Shown one piece after another: positions 44,416 to 52,883 of a stretch of DNA of 64,000 nt. The position numbers and the translations under genes were made by a program. Each line of letters begins with the position of its first letter. Position 1 is the stretch's first letter. The DNA comes from Bacteroidales bacterium (lineage in GTDB: Bacteria; Bacteroidota; Bacteroidia; Bacteroidales; WCHB1-69): positions 1-64,000 of the forward strand of contig JAGCCZ010000021.1 in assembly GCA_017651425.1 (NCBI GenBank), written 5' to 3'. The notes below the pieces were generated by a model. The model saw nothing but the letters and a program-made list of their open reading frames with translations, was not told the origin of the DNA and ran no database searches.

Positions 44416-45072
44416 ATGAAGTTCCACGAGGCGGGCAAGGTCAGCATCTTCATCACCCTGTTGTCGGTGGTGCTTCTCACGTTGTGCTATGTGCTCTTCT
44501 TGGCCAACCTCTGGTGGGTCAGTGCCCTCTTCTTCACCGCCATGGTGGTGATTGCCTTCATGATTGTGCGTTTTTTCCGTGTACCTTACCGCATTATCAA
44601 CAAGGTCAATGACGGTGTGTTGGCACCCGCTGACGGCACCATCCTCGCCATCGGTCCCGCTTTCGAATACGAATATTTCAAGGATGAACGGCTCAAGATT
44701 TCCATCTTTATGTCCGTCCATAACGTCCATGTCAACAGTTACCCCATTGACGGTGACGTTGAGTATAGTGCCTACCATCCAGGCAAGTATGTGCTGGCCA
44801 AGTTGCCGAAGTCTTCCGTCGATAACGAGCACACCACCATTGTTGTGGCCAAAGATGAGCGCCAGCAGGTCCTCTTTCGCCAAATCGCCGGCTTCGTGGC
44901 CCGCCGCATCATCTGCTACCCCAAGAAGGGCGACCACGTGCTGCAAGGCGACGAGGTGGGCATGATCAAGTTCGGATCTCGCGTGGATGTCTTCCTGCCC
45001 CTCGATGTGCAGGTGGCCGTGCATGTGGGTGATAAGGCGGTCTCCAAGAAAACCGTGCTGGCCTATTTCTAA
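44416..45072 (+). CDS. psd: phosphatidylserine decarboxylase family protein
   Basis: This encodes 218 residues, the short form of Psd. Two membrane segments lie near residues 10-50, LAPADGTI near 72, SVHNVHVNSYP near 100, and the cleavage site FGSRVDVFLP near 193 with Ser becoming the pyruvoyl group. It makes phosphatidylethanolamine at the inner membrane. It sits 11 bases after the lipoprotein gene and 9 bases before the glycosyltransferase gene, indicating a single transcript. Confidence 0.93.
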   Translation: MKFHEAGKVSIFITLLSVVLLTLCYVLFLANLWWVSALFFTAMVVIAFMIVRFFRVPYRIINKVNDGVLAPADGTILAIGPAFEYEYFKDERLKISIFMSVHNVHVNSYPIDGDVEYSAYHPGKYVLAKLPKSSVDNEHTTIVVAKDERQQVLFRQIAGFVARRIICYPKKGDHVLQGDEVGMIKFGSRVDVFLPLDVQVAVHVGDKAVSKKTVLAYF

Positions 45073-45081
45073 ACCGTCTCC

Positions 45082-47040
45082 ATGAAACTCAGTGTTGTTA
45101 TCGTCAACTATAACGTCTCCGCTTTCCTGGAGCAGGCCTTGACTTCCGTCTTTAAGGCCCTGCACAACGTGGAGGGCGAGGTTTTCGTGGTTGATAATGA
45201 CTCCTCTGACGACTCGCTTGCCATGGTGGCGGCGAAATTTCCGCAGGCCAAGCTTATCGCCAACAAAGAAAATGTTGGCTTTGCCAAGGCCAACAACCAG
45301 GCTATCCGCATCTCCACGGGTGAATATGTGCTGCTGCTCAATCCGGACACGGTGGTGGAGGAGGATACCTTCGCGAAGTGCATCCGCTTCATGGACGAGA
45401 CGCCCGACGCGGGCGGCCTTGGCGTGAAGATGGTCAACGGCAAGGGCGAATTCCTGCCCGAGTCCAAGCGCGGCATCCCGCTGCCCTCCGTGGCCTTCTA
45501 CAAGCTCTTTGGCCTCTCCAAGCTTTTTCCGCATTCCCGCACGTTCGGAGCCTATCACCTCTCTTACCTCAGCGAAGACGAAATACACTCCGTCGAGGTG
45601 CTCGCCGGCGCCTTCATGATGATGCGTCGCAGCGTGCTCGACCAAGTCGGCCTCCTCGACGAGGACTACTTCATGTATGGAGAGGACATTGACCTTTCGT
45701 ATCGCATCCTCAAAGGCGGCTACAAGAACTACTATTTTCCGGAAACGCGCATCATCCACTATAAAGGCGAGAGCACCAAGACCGGAAGTCTCAACTATGT
45801 GCATGTCTTTTACAAAGCGATGCAGATTTTTGCCCGCAAGCACTTCTCTCAGGCGAATGCGGGATTCTTCAACTTCATGATCAATTGCGCTATATGGCTC
45901 AGAGCTTCGTTGGCTGCCCTCAAGCGCATCGCCCTCAAACTGTTGCTGCCAATTATCGACTTCCTTCTGGTCTATGCAGGCATGCTCGTGTTAGCGTTGT
46001 ATTGGTCCCGAAATGTTTTGGTGCAGCGTCACAGTTCGTACCCGGATTACTACTATTATCTCGTCATCCCTTTGTATGTGCTGGTCTGGCTCGTGGCCAT
46101 TGCTCTCTGCAAAGGCTACCGGAAGCCCACACGACTCACCAATGTCAACAAGGGCATCGCGTTCGGCACTGTCGCTATTTTGCTGGTATATGCACTTTTG
46201 CCGGAGACGTTACGGTTCTCGCGCGCCGTGGTGGTGATGGGTGCCATGTGGACCGTCATTGCGGTTGATTTGGTGCGCTATGTGCTCAAGCGGCTCCATG
46301 TTAACGGCTTTGATCTGGACACTACCAGCCGCCGGCGCATCGCGGTGGTGGGCGACGCTTCGGAGAGCGCCCGTGTTATGGAACTTGTGCGCATGATGGA
46401 GCCCAAGTGCGAGTTTGCCGGTGTTGTCGCTATTGATGATAATGTGCCACAAACGGAAAATTTCATTGGCAAGTTGTCGCAAATTCGCGATTTGATGCCG
46501 CTGTATCGTCTCAACGAGGTGATCTTCTGCGCCAAAGACATGCCGACGCACAAAATTATCGACTGGATGCAGCAGCTGCGCCTTTTCCGGATTGAGTACC
46601 GCATCGCTCCGGAGGGCACCAACACCGTCATTGGCAGCAACTCCATATTTGATGCTGATGCGCCCTACATGGCGGCCGAGGATGCCATCACACAGCGTCC
46701 GCACCGCCGCGCCAAGCGGGCCTTCGACATCGCGGCTGCGATCCTGCTGCTCATCTTCCTGCCCGTTGACATCTGGCTGGTGGATAACAAGGGCGGCTTT
46801 GTCCGCAATCTCTTTGCTGTGCTCGCGGGTCGCAAGAGCTGGGTGGGATGCCGCCTGCCCGACAACACCTCTGCTGCACAGCTGCGCCCGGGTGTCCTGT
46901 TCCCCACAGATGCGTTGCCCACTCCCGACATCCCCGACGAGCTTGTCGCTGCCGCCGACGACCTCTACATGCGCGACTACAGTGTCCGCATGGATCTGCG
47001 CACGCTGGTGCGTGGGCGTAAGATGTTAGGACGGATTTAA
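45082..47040 (+). CDS. GT2 glycosyltransferase fused to a degenerate polyprenyl-phosphate sugar transferase
   Basis: This encodes 652 residues. Residues 1-240 are a family 2 glycosyltransferase (VVIVNYNVSAFLEQ, DNDSSDDSL, LLNPDTVV, YGEDIDLSYR). Residues about 285-405 hold four or five membrane helices. About 415-540 is a Rossmann-like module (RRIAVVGDASESARVM). About 547-652 starts KRAFDIAAAILLL and ends YSVRMDLRTLVRG like a WbaP-type phosphoglycosyltransferase. That part is shortened and lacks the Asp/Glu catalytic segment and the KFRTM-type signature. GT2 activity is likely. The C-terminal half may only anchor or regulate. Acceptor unknown. Confidence 0.85.
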   Translation: MKLSVVIVNYNVSAFLEQALTSVFKALHNVEGEVFVVDNDSSDDSLAMVAAKFPQAKLIANKENVGFAKANNQAIRISTGEYVLLLNPDTVVEEDTFAKCIRFMDETPDAGGLGVKMVNGKGEFLPESKRGIPLPSVAFYKLFGLSKLFPHSRTFGAYHLSYLSEDEIHSVEVLAGAFMMMRRSVLDQVGLLDEDYFMYGEDIDLSYRILKGGYKNYYFPETRIIHYKGESTKTGSLNYVHVFYKAMQIFARKHFSQANAGFFNFMINCAIWLRASLAALKRIALKLLLPIIDFLLVYAGMLVLALYWSRNVLVQRHSSYPDYYYYLVIPLYVLVWLVAIALCKGYRKPTRLTNVNKGIAFGTVAILLVYALLPETLRFSRAVVVMGAMWTVIAVDLVRYVLKRLHVNGFDLDTTSRRRIAVVGDASESARVMELVRMMEPKCEFAGVVAIDDNVPQTENFIGKLSQIRDLMPLYRLNEVIFCAKDMPTHKIIDWMQQLRLFRIEYRIAPEGTNTVIGSNSIFDADAPYMAAEDAITQRPHRRAKRAFDIAAAILLLIFLPVDIWLVDNKGGFVRNLFAVLAGRKSWVGCRLPDNTSAAQLRPGVLFPTDALPTPDIPDELVAAADDLYMRDYSVRMDLRTLVRGRKMLGRI

Positions 47041-47105
47041 TGATGGTTACGACATCAACTCTCCAATAACATTTGTTTGATTATCTGGCCGGAGTGCCCG
47101 GCATT

Positions 47106-48047
47106 CTAATTTTCCACCTTTTTCAAATCTCTCACTTTGAACCTTGCCCAAGAGAGATAAGGGATGTCCGGGTCTTGGATGGTGATGTCCTGCTGTAGTT
47201 TACGGCCTTTGAAGACATAGTCGTCGATGAACTCGTCGATGGCGCGTGTGTCGCGGATATAGGCTGCGGCAACCTCATGGGCGACGCCCTTGTAGCGGCG
47301 GATCATATAGGGGTAGTCGAATTTCTCGAAGCGGCGGGCGAGCGTGTTGCTTCCGAAGAAGCCGATGTTGAAGATCTGGATCTGTTTGTAGAAGACCAGC
47401 TGGTCGTCGGTGCCGTGGCAGAGCAGGGTGGGGGCGGGCGGCTGCACACGGTATTTGACGCTGCCTTTGTCGGAGAAGATGGCGCCGGCGAAGGACATCA
47501 CGCCCGCATAGCGGAAGTCTTCCGGCAAAGCCTGCGCGCCGCCGAAACGATTGCCAAGTTTGTAGTCCGCCTGCAGTGCCGTGATGGCGCCTGCACTGCT
47601 GCCCAAGGTTACGATGTACTTGGGATCGATGGTGAACTGCGGGGTCTTCAGCAGATTCTTCAGGATGTAGTCTGTGCAAGCCAGCAGATCCTCCGCCGCC
47701 ATGTCAATAGCGTTTTGGAATTTCTTGATGCCGGAGGCGATGGAGTAGTTGTGCTCTCCCTTCAATCCGAGGCGGTAGTCGAAGGCTACGAGCACAAAGC
47801 CGTTTTTGGCGGCCCAGCGCACCATCGGGTTCACCTGCGTGGTGTCGTTGCGGGAACCGGCGACGAACCCGCCGCCGAAGGCGAAGATCAGGCAGGGATG
47901 GTGCTCGTCTTGCACGGGCGGCACGTAAACGTCCATTTTGAGCGGCGCTCCGTTGCGCACCACATAGTCGTAGGTAATCTTCTGCTGTGCCGACAAACCC
48001 TGCAAGGCGACGGCGAGGACGAGAGACAGGAGTGTTTTCTTGAACAT
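47106..48047 (-). CDS. secreted alpha/beta hydrolase (esterase/lipase-like)
   Basis: This encodes 313 residues with a signal peptide (MFKKTLLSLVLAVALQGLSAQ). Oxyanion-hole motif FAFGGGFVAG near residue 55, nucleophile elbow LGSSAGA near 155, and candidate Asp (HGTDDQ) and His (VAHEVA) later complete an alpha/beta-hydrolase triad of the hormone-sensitive lipase/BD-FAE type. It probably hydrolyses a carboxylic ester in the periplasm or outside. It converges on the glycosyltransferase gene and follows the thioredoxin-like gene by 83 bases. Confidence 0.88.
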   Translation of the reverse strand: MFKKTLLSLVLAVALQGLSAQQKITYDYVVRNGAPLKMDVYVPPVQDEHHPCLIFAFGGGFVAGSRNDTTQVNPMVRWAAKNGFVLVAFDYRLGLKGEHNYSIASGIKKFQNAIDMAAEDLLACTDYILKNLLKTPQFTIDPKYIVTLGSSAGAITALQADYKLGNRFGGAQALPEDFRYAGVMSFAGAIFSDKGSVKYRVQPPAPTLLCHGTDDQLVFYKQIQIFNIGFFGSNTLARRFEKFDYPYMIRRYKGVAHEVAAAYIRDTRAIDEFIDDYVFKGRKLQQDITIQDPDIPYLSWARFKVRDLKKVEN

Positions 48048-48130
48048 AGAGGAGGATTTGTAGGGTTAAGGCAATGGGCCGTTTTGATAATATTAGATGT
48101 ACGAATCGCTGACGGCTGATCAGTTGCGGC

Positions 48131-49534
48131 TTAATCTATTTTCAGCCGCTTGATGTAGTCTTCTATTTCATTCACTAAGATGTCTTTGCGGATGACCTTT
48201 TTGTCCTTGTCAACAAGGAACATGTAAGGGATGGTGCGTGTGTCGAACAGGTGCTGCTCCTCGATGGTCTGGTCGAAGTTCCAGCCGTGGAGATAAGAGG
48301 GGTTGGCTTCGGAGGAGTGGATGAAGTTGTTCCAAATGTTGGCGTCGTTTTCAAAATAGACGGTGAGCACCTTGAGGTTGCCTTTGGCAATGGCGCTGTT
48401 GAGTGCCGGGAAGTTGGCCATGCGCCCGCGTACCTCACGGCATGTGGGACAGGTGGGGTGCTGCAGATAAAGCAGCATATACTCGCTTTGGATGCCATGG
48501 AAGGTGAGCGTGTCCCCGTCCTTCATCACGATTCGGAAATCGGGCAGGATATCGCCCTCATGGTTCTTGTCAATGATGGTCAATTCGTGTTCGTATCGTG
48601 TTCTTCTGGCTGTCTCGAGTTTGGGATAGTCAAGCATGAAACGGAGCATCTTGATGTAGCTGTTCTCCATTTGGTAGGGGGAGACGTTGCTGCCCAATAT
48701 CTTCTCCATCCTGTCAAAAAGCGTATAGAAGGTGGTCTCGTTGACCTTGGCGGCGGCAAGGGCTTTTATGATGCAGGTGTCAAGGTCGGGACGGTCGAAT
48801 TGGTAGATGTAGTTGCAAAACTCCTTGACCTTGTTGTCGCCGATGGGCGTGTTCAGAATCCGGGGATCCTCCCACGGGAAGTTGTCAAAAAAGTGCTCCA
48901 TGAAAAACTTTCTCAACATATTCTGCGTGCGGTCTGCATAATACTCTTGGGGCGGCTGTGGCCCTTCGATAGAGATGGCGACGACCGAAGCCAGCAATGT
49001 GCCGGGATTCTCGGCGATTACCTTGCGCTGGTAGGCCTCCTTGCTGTTCATGACGCGGTTGGCACGGGCGGTCAGGGAATCCACGAACACCTGCAGCATG
49101 TACTGTGGCATGCTCCTCTGCGCCTGGTTGAACTCCTGATTTAACATCTGCATCTGCATGTCAAAGTCCTGGAGACCTTTTACATAGTCATGATATCGGG
49201 TATTCTCGACACTTCCCGTGTATGTTATTTTGCCCGTGTCTATGGAAACGGTGAATTTTTGTCCTTTTTCGGAGGAGATGAGGAAAGCATCGATCAGGGA
49301 ACTGTCTCCCAACACCCAGAACATGCCGGGCTCAAGGGGCGTTTTGCTTTTGAAGACATGCTCCTTGGACAGTGGCTCGGCAAAAATGGTCTCCATTTTC
49401 TTGGATTTGCCGAATCCCTGGATTTTGATGCTGTCAGCCTTGATGTTATGAATCTGTAGCTTGATTTCAGACTGTGCATGTGCGCCAATGGCAATGAGAA
49501 GGGATATGATGGCGAACAGACAATTTTTTTTCAT
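48131..49534 (-). CDS. secreted thioredoxin-like protein (DUF5106/TlpA-type)
   Basis: This encodes 467 residues from MKKN with a signal peptide. The N-terminal about 130 residues (KLQIHNIKADSIKIQGFG) look like the DUF4369 beta-sandwich. The middle is helical. The C-terminal 150 residues are a thioredoxin fold with active site HPTCPTCREV near residue 365 and TIPYMFLVDKD later. It should act in disulfide exchange or peroxide reduction in the envelope. It lies 8 bases after nnr, so it is translated from the same transcript. An alternative ATG lies two codons upstream. Confidence 0.85.
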   Translation of the reverse strand: MKKNCLFAIISLLIAIGAHAQSEIKLQIHNIKADSIKIQGFGKSKKMETIFAEPLSKEHVFKSKTPLEPGMFWVLGDSSLIDAFLISSEKGQKFTVSIDTGKITYTGSVENTRYHDYVKGLQDFDMQMQMLNQEFNQAQRSMPQYMLQVFVDSLTARANRVMNSKEAYQRKVIAENPGTLLASVVAISIEGPQPPQEYYADRTQNMLRKFFMEHFFDNFPWEDPRILNTPIGDNKVKEFCNYIYQFDRPDLDTCIIKALAAAKVNETTFYTLFDRMEKILGSNVSPYQMENSYIKMLRFMLDYPKLETARRTRYEHELTIIDKNHEGDILPDFRIVMKDGDTLTFHGIQSEYMLLYLQHPTCPTCREVRGRMANFPALNSAIAKGNLKVLTVYFENDANIWNNFIHSSEANPSYLHGWNFDQTIEEQHLFDTRTIPYMFLVDKDKKVIRKDILVNEIEDYIKRLKID

Positions 49535-49542
49535 GTACATTA

Positions 49543-51099
49543 TTATTTATGGTGAAAGGGATTTGGCAAGAGGTAACGTAACGCCTTGCCGAAATATTGT
49601 GGCAAGTCGGATGCGATGAGGGAGTGTGGCGCGTTTTCCCGGACGTAAAGGTCGCCGGCAAGGCCATGGAAATAAGTCCCGAATAGCGCAGCCGTCATGG
49701 GACTGTAGCCTTGGGCCAGCAAGGCGAGGAGTAATCCGGTCAAGGTGTCCCCGCTGCCTGCGGTGGCCATGCCGTCGTTGCCGGAGGTGTTGAAGAACTG
49801 GGCTCCGTTTGGCAATGATATGCAGGTGTGATGCCCTTTGAGCAGCAATATGATGTCGTATCGTTTGGCAAAATCACGTGCCATTTCCACCCGGTGAAAG
49901 TCGTTGTCGGCGGGTCCGGCAAGGCGCTCGAATTCCGCCACATGTGGGGTCAGGATGCTGAAGGGCGGAAGGAAAGCGAGCCATGTCTTGTTGTCGGCAA
50001 GCACGTTCAGTGCGTCGGCATCGATGACAAGCGGCGTTCGGATGCTGTCAAGGACATCCTTGACGAGGGCGACAGTCTTGGGCTGTCTGCCCAATCCGGG
50101 GCCGATGGCTATGGCGTTGATGTTCTGGGGAAGGGTGCTCCAGTCGATATGGCTGACGCATTGGGGGTCGGGATCTGCGTGCAGGATGGCTTCGGGCAAG
50201 GTGGCGGGTACATGTTGTGCGGCCATGGCGGAGGTGTGCAGGGTGAGCTTGCCGATGCCCCCTCGCAGGGCGGCCTTGGCTGCCAGGATGGCGGCACCCG
50301 GCATGGATGCGCTGCCCGCAATCAACAGCCCGTGCCCGAAAAAACCCTTGTGTGCGTATGGGTTTCGATACTGGATGAGGCTTCGGGCAAAATCCTCGGT
50401 GATGCAACCCTGTTCTGCCTCCAGGCCATCGGGTGCGCTCATGCCAATGTCCAAGACCTGGACATCGCCACAAAACGGGTATGTTTCGGATTGCAAAAGT
50501 GCCAATTTCTGGAATTGGATGGAGAGGGTGACGGTCGCCATTACGATGTCGCTGTCGTGCGGCGTGTGACGGTCCGCAAAGAGTCCGGAGGGAATGTCTA
50601 TGGCGACCACGGGCGCATCGGAGGCGTTGATGGCGCGGATGGCTGCCGCATGTACCCCGGAGGCGGGCTTGTTTAAGCCAATGCCGAAAATGGCATCCAC
50701 TACCAGACAGTCGTCCGGGATGACGAACGTCTCGTCAAAGAGGACTGTGCGGGTTCTCCCAGTGCTGTTGAGCGCTTCCCATCGGCGGAGGTTCTCCTGA
50801 AATTGGTCGGTGCGTCGCGACTGGTCGTTCTGGCAGATGACAACCGTGACAAGATCTATTTGCCCGGAAGAATCCAGGGCTAATTGCCGTGCGATGACGA
50901 GTCCGTCACCGCCGTTGTTTCCTGTGCCGCAAAAAACATACACGGTTTTGAAAACAGTGTCCGTCAACAACTCTTTGATGGCAAGAAAGCATGCTGTGCC
51001 GGCTCTCTCCATCAGATCTACGGAGGTGCAGTGCTGGCTTTCGATGGTGTGTCGCTCGCATTCGCGAACCCGTGATGCCGTGAATATGGCTGTGTCCAT
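49543..51099 (-). CDS. nnr: bifunctional NAD(P)H-hydrate repair enzyme Nnr
   Basis: This encodes 518 residues from the ATG at 51099. The N-terminal epimerase domain (YjeF_N/NnrE) has CGTGNNGGDGLVIARQL near 55 and VDAIFGIGLN near 130. The C-terminal ADP-dependent dehydratase (NnrD) starts near 230 with HKGFFGHGLLIAGS and ends with GNDGMATAGSGDTLTGLL near 450. Together they restore NADH and NADPH from their hydrated, inactive forms. The frame is open further upstream, but the -7 element at 51133-51140 fixes this start. It is downstream of radC with a short gap and heads its own unit. Confidence 0.95.
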   Translation of the reverse strand: MDTAIFTASRVRECERHTIESQHCTSVDLMERAGTACFLAIKELLTDTVFKTVYVFCGTGNNGGDGLVIARQLALDSSGQIDLVTVVICQNDQSRRTDQFQENLRRWEALNSTGRTRTVLFDETFVIPDDCLVVDAIFGIGLNKPASGVHAAAIRAINASDAPVVAIDIPSGLFADRHTPHDSDIVMATVTLSIQFQKLALLQSETYPFCGDVQVLDIGMSAPDGLEAEQGCITEDFARSLIQYRNPYAHKGFFGHGLLIAGSASMPGAAILAAKAALRGGIGKLTLHTSAMAAQHVPATLPEAILHADPDPQCVSHIDWSTLPQNINAIAIGPGLGRQPKTVALVKDVLDSIRTPLVIDADALNVLADNKTWLAFLPPFSILTPHVAEFERLAGPADNDFHRVEMARDFAKRYDIILLLKGHHTCISLPNGAQFFNTSGNDGMATAGSGDTLTGLLLALLAQGYSPMTAALFGTYFHGLAGDLYVRENAPHSLIASDLPQYFGKALRYLLPNPFHHK

Positions 51100-51132
51100 G
51101 CTGGAAGGTGTTGAGGTTTTAAAACAAGTGCG

Positions 51133-51140
51133 CAAAAATA
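51133..51140 (-). promoter_or_regulatory. Bacteroidetes -7 element of nnr (TATTTTTG)
   Basis: Minus-strand TATTTTTG lies 34 bases before the ATG at 51099 and just beyond the radC stop. Confidence 0.6.
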
Positions 51141-51145
51141 CAAAA

Positions 51146-51853
51146 TTATAAAATTCCGTTGTCAAGGAAACTGAAGTGGGAATTTTTATAGAGGATGATG
51201 TGGTCGAGCAAGGAAATGTTGAGGAACTCTAATGCTTTTTGTATGTCCCGGGTGAGTTTGATGTCGGCTTGACTGGGCTTCACGGAACCTGAAGGGTGGT
51301 TGTGGCAGACAATGATGGCAGTTGCCTCAAACAACAGGGCTTTCTGGGCAATGAGCCGCACGTCAACCGTGGTGGAGGTGAGCCCTCCTTTGCCGATCTG
51401 TTCCGTGTGCAAAATGCGGGCCGCCTGATTGAGGAAAATAGCCCAGAATTCCTCGTGCCGAAGGTGGCTGATGCGCTTTTGCATGATTTCCAGCACATCC
51501 GTGGAGGAGTGGATGTGGCCTCCGCTCTCGACCCGCTCCGATCGGATCCGGTGCCCTAACTCGAAAGCCGCCTTCAGCGTGACGGCCTTGGCTTGTCCAA
51601 TGCCGTGTATTTGAAGTAACTGCTGCAAGGACATCTCCTCCAATTTGTTGAGCTTGTTGTCGCACTGATGGAGGATCCGTTTGGACAGGTCCACTGCACT
51701 TTCAGTCGAAGTGCCGGTTCGCAGGATGATGGCGAGAAGCTCCGCATCGCTGAGGGAAGCGGCCCCCTTTTGCGCATATTTTTCCCGTGGCCGGTCCTCC
51801 ACGCACCAGTCCGGTATGGTGAGTCGTGCGGTCAGGGAGTCTTGCGTGGCCAT
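51146..51853 (-). CDS. radC: RadC family JAB1/MPN-type protein
   Basis: This encodes 235 residues from the ATG at 51853, which shares one base with the stop of the DUF58 gene. It has an N-terminal helix-hairpin-helix (QIHGIGQAKAVTLKAA near 75) and a JAMM zinc motif (CHNHPSGSVKPSQAD near 180). RadC proteins are widespread and are not proven to be DNA repair enzymes. A hydrolase or nuclease role is inferred. Two-gene unit with DUF58. Confidence 0.93.
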   Translation of the reverse strand: MATQDSLTARLTIPDWCVEDRPREKYAQKGAASLSDAELLAIILRTGTSTESAVDLSKRILHQCDNKLNKLEEMSLQQLLQIHGIGQAKAVTLKAAFELGHRIRSERVESGGHIHSSTDVLEIMQKRISHLRHEEFWAIFLNQAARILHTEQIGKGGLTSTTVDVRLIAQKALLFEATAIIVCHNHPSGSVKPSQADIKLTRDIQKALEFLNISLLDHIILYKNSHFSFLDNGIL

Positions 51854-52788
51854 CACACGGTGTGCGCACGCTTCAGCAAGTAAGGCAGCAAAATCTGGTC
51901 GAAGCCCTGGGTGATGTCGGCGGGTACGACATCGATCTGATACTGGCCGCATTTGACCTTGATTTCATGGAAGTACTCGTGAATCGTGTTCTGGTAGAAT
52001 TCCCGGATGTTATTGGCATGGACCTTCACCTCGTGGCCGGTCTCCATGTCCACGAATTTGTATAGCCGGTTCTCGAAGGCGAAATCGTATTCGAGACTCT
52101 TGTCGAAGGTGTGGAAGAGCAACACTTCATGCTTGTTGTGTCTCAGATGCCCGAGGGCAAGCATGAGTTCATCGAAATCCTTGCTGCTTTCCAGCATGTC
52201 GCTGAAGATGATGACGATGGAACGGCGGTGGATCTGCTCGGCGATCTGGTGCAGCGTGTCGGTGACCATGGAGTTGCGGTGTACTTCCGTGCCGATAGGC
52301 TGCAAGATCTTCTCCAGTTCCCGATAGATCATCTTGTGATGCGCATCGCCACCTCGGGCGCTGGTGTGCAGCTCCAACTTGTCGGAAAAGACACTCAACC
52401 CGACAGCATCGCGCTGGCTCTTGAAAATCTGCATCAGGATCGCGGCGGCATAAACGGCGAAGAAAATCTTGTTGGGCGCGGCCAATGAGTATTTCTCGCG
52501 AATCGGGAAATACATGGACGACGAATTGTCGATGACGAGATGGCAGCGCAGATTGGTCTCCTCCTCGAACGTCTTGACGAACAATTTGTCGGTGCGCGCA
52601 TAGAGCTTCCAGTCAATGTGCCGGATGGGCTCGCCGGTGTTGTATTGGCGGTGCTCGGCAAATTCGACCGAGAAACCATGCATGGGACTCTTGTGCAGAC
52701 CCGTGATGAAACCTTCCACCACCTGTTTGGCGATGAATTCAATATGGTCGTACTGCGTGATTTTAGTGAGATCTATCGTATATGCCAT
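51853..52788 (-). CDS. DUF58 domain protein with vWA-like fold
   Basis: This encodes 311 residues from the ATG at 52788. The DUF58 signature HIDWKLYARTDKLFVKTFEE is near residues 60-80 and a MIDAS-like DNSSSMYF near 90. Members are usually encoded with a MoxR ATPase and BatA/BatB proteins and are thought to help assemble or activate envelope complexes. Here no MoxR partner is adjacent. Instead it is translationally coupled to radC. A -7 element lies at 52809-52816. Confidence 0.9.
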   Translation of the reverse strand: MAYTIDLTKITQYDHIEFIAKQVVEGFITGLHKSPMHGFSVEFAEHRQYNTGEPIRHIDWKLYARTDKLFVKTFEEETNLRCHLVIDNSSSMYFPIREKYSLAAPNKIFFAVYAAAILMQIFKSQRDAVGLSVFSDKLELHTSARGGDAHHKMIYRELEKILQPIGTEVHRNSMVTDTLHQIAEQIHRRSIVIIFSDMLESSKDFDELMLALGHLRHNKHEVLLFHTFDKSLEYDFAFENRLYKFVDMETGHEVKVHANNIREFYQNTIHEYFHEIKVKCGQYQIDVVPADITQGFDQILLPYLLKRAHTV

Positions 52789-52808
52789 TCTTCTCCAGAT
52801 TTGAGCCG

Positions 52809-52816
52809 CAAAAGTA
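52809..52816 (-). promoter_or_regulatory. Bacteroidetes -7 element (TACTTTTG)
   Basis: Minus-strand TACTTTTG lies 21 bases before the DUF58 ATG. Confidence 0.6.
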
Positions 52817-52883
52817 CAAAAATAAATCATCCGTTTGACTTTGCCATATTCCTGTGCGAAGGATGCTCTTTGTGAACGTCTTG

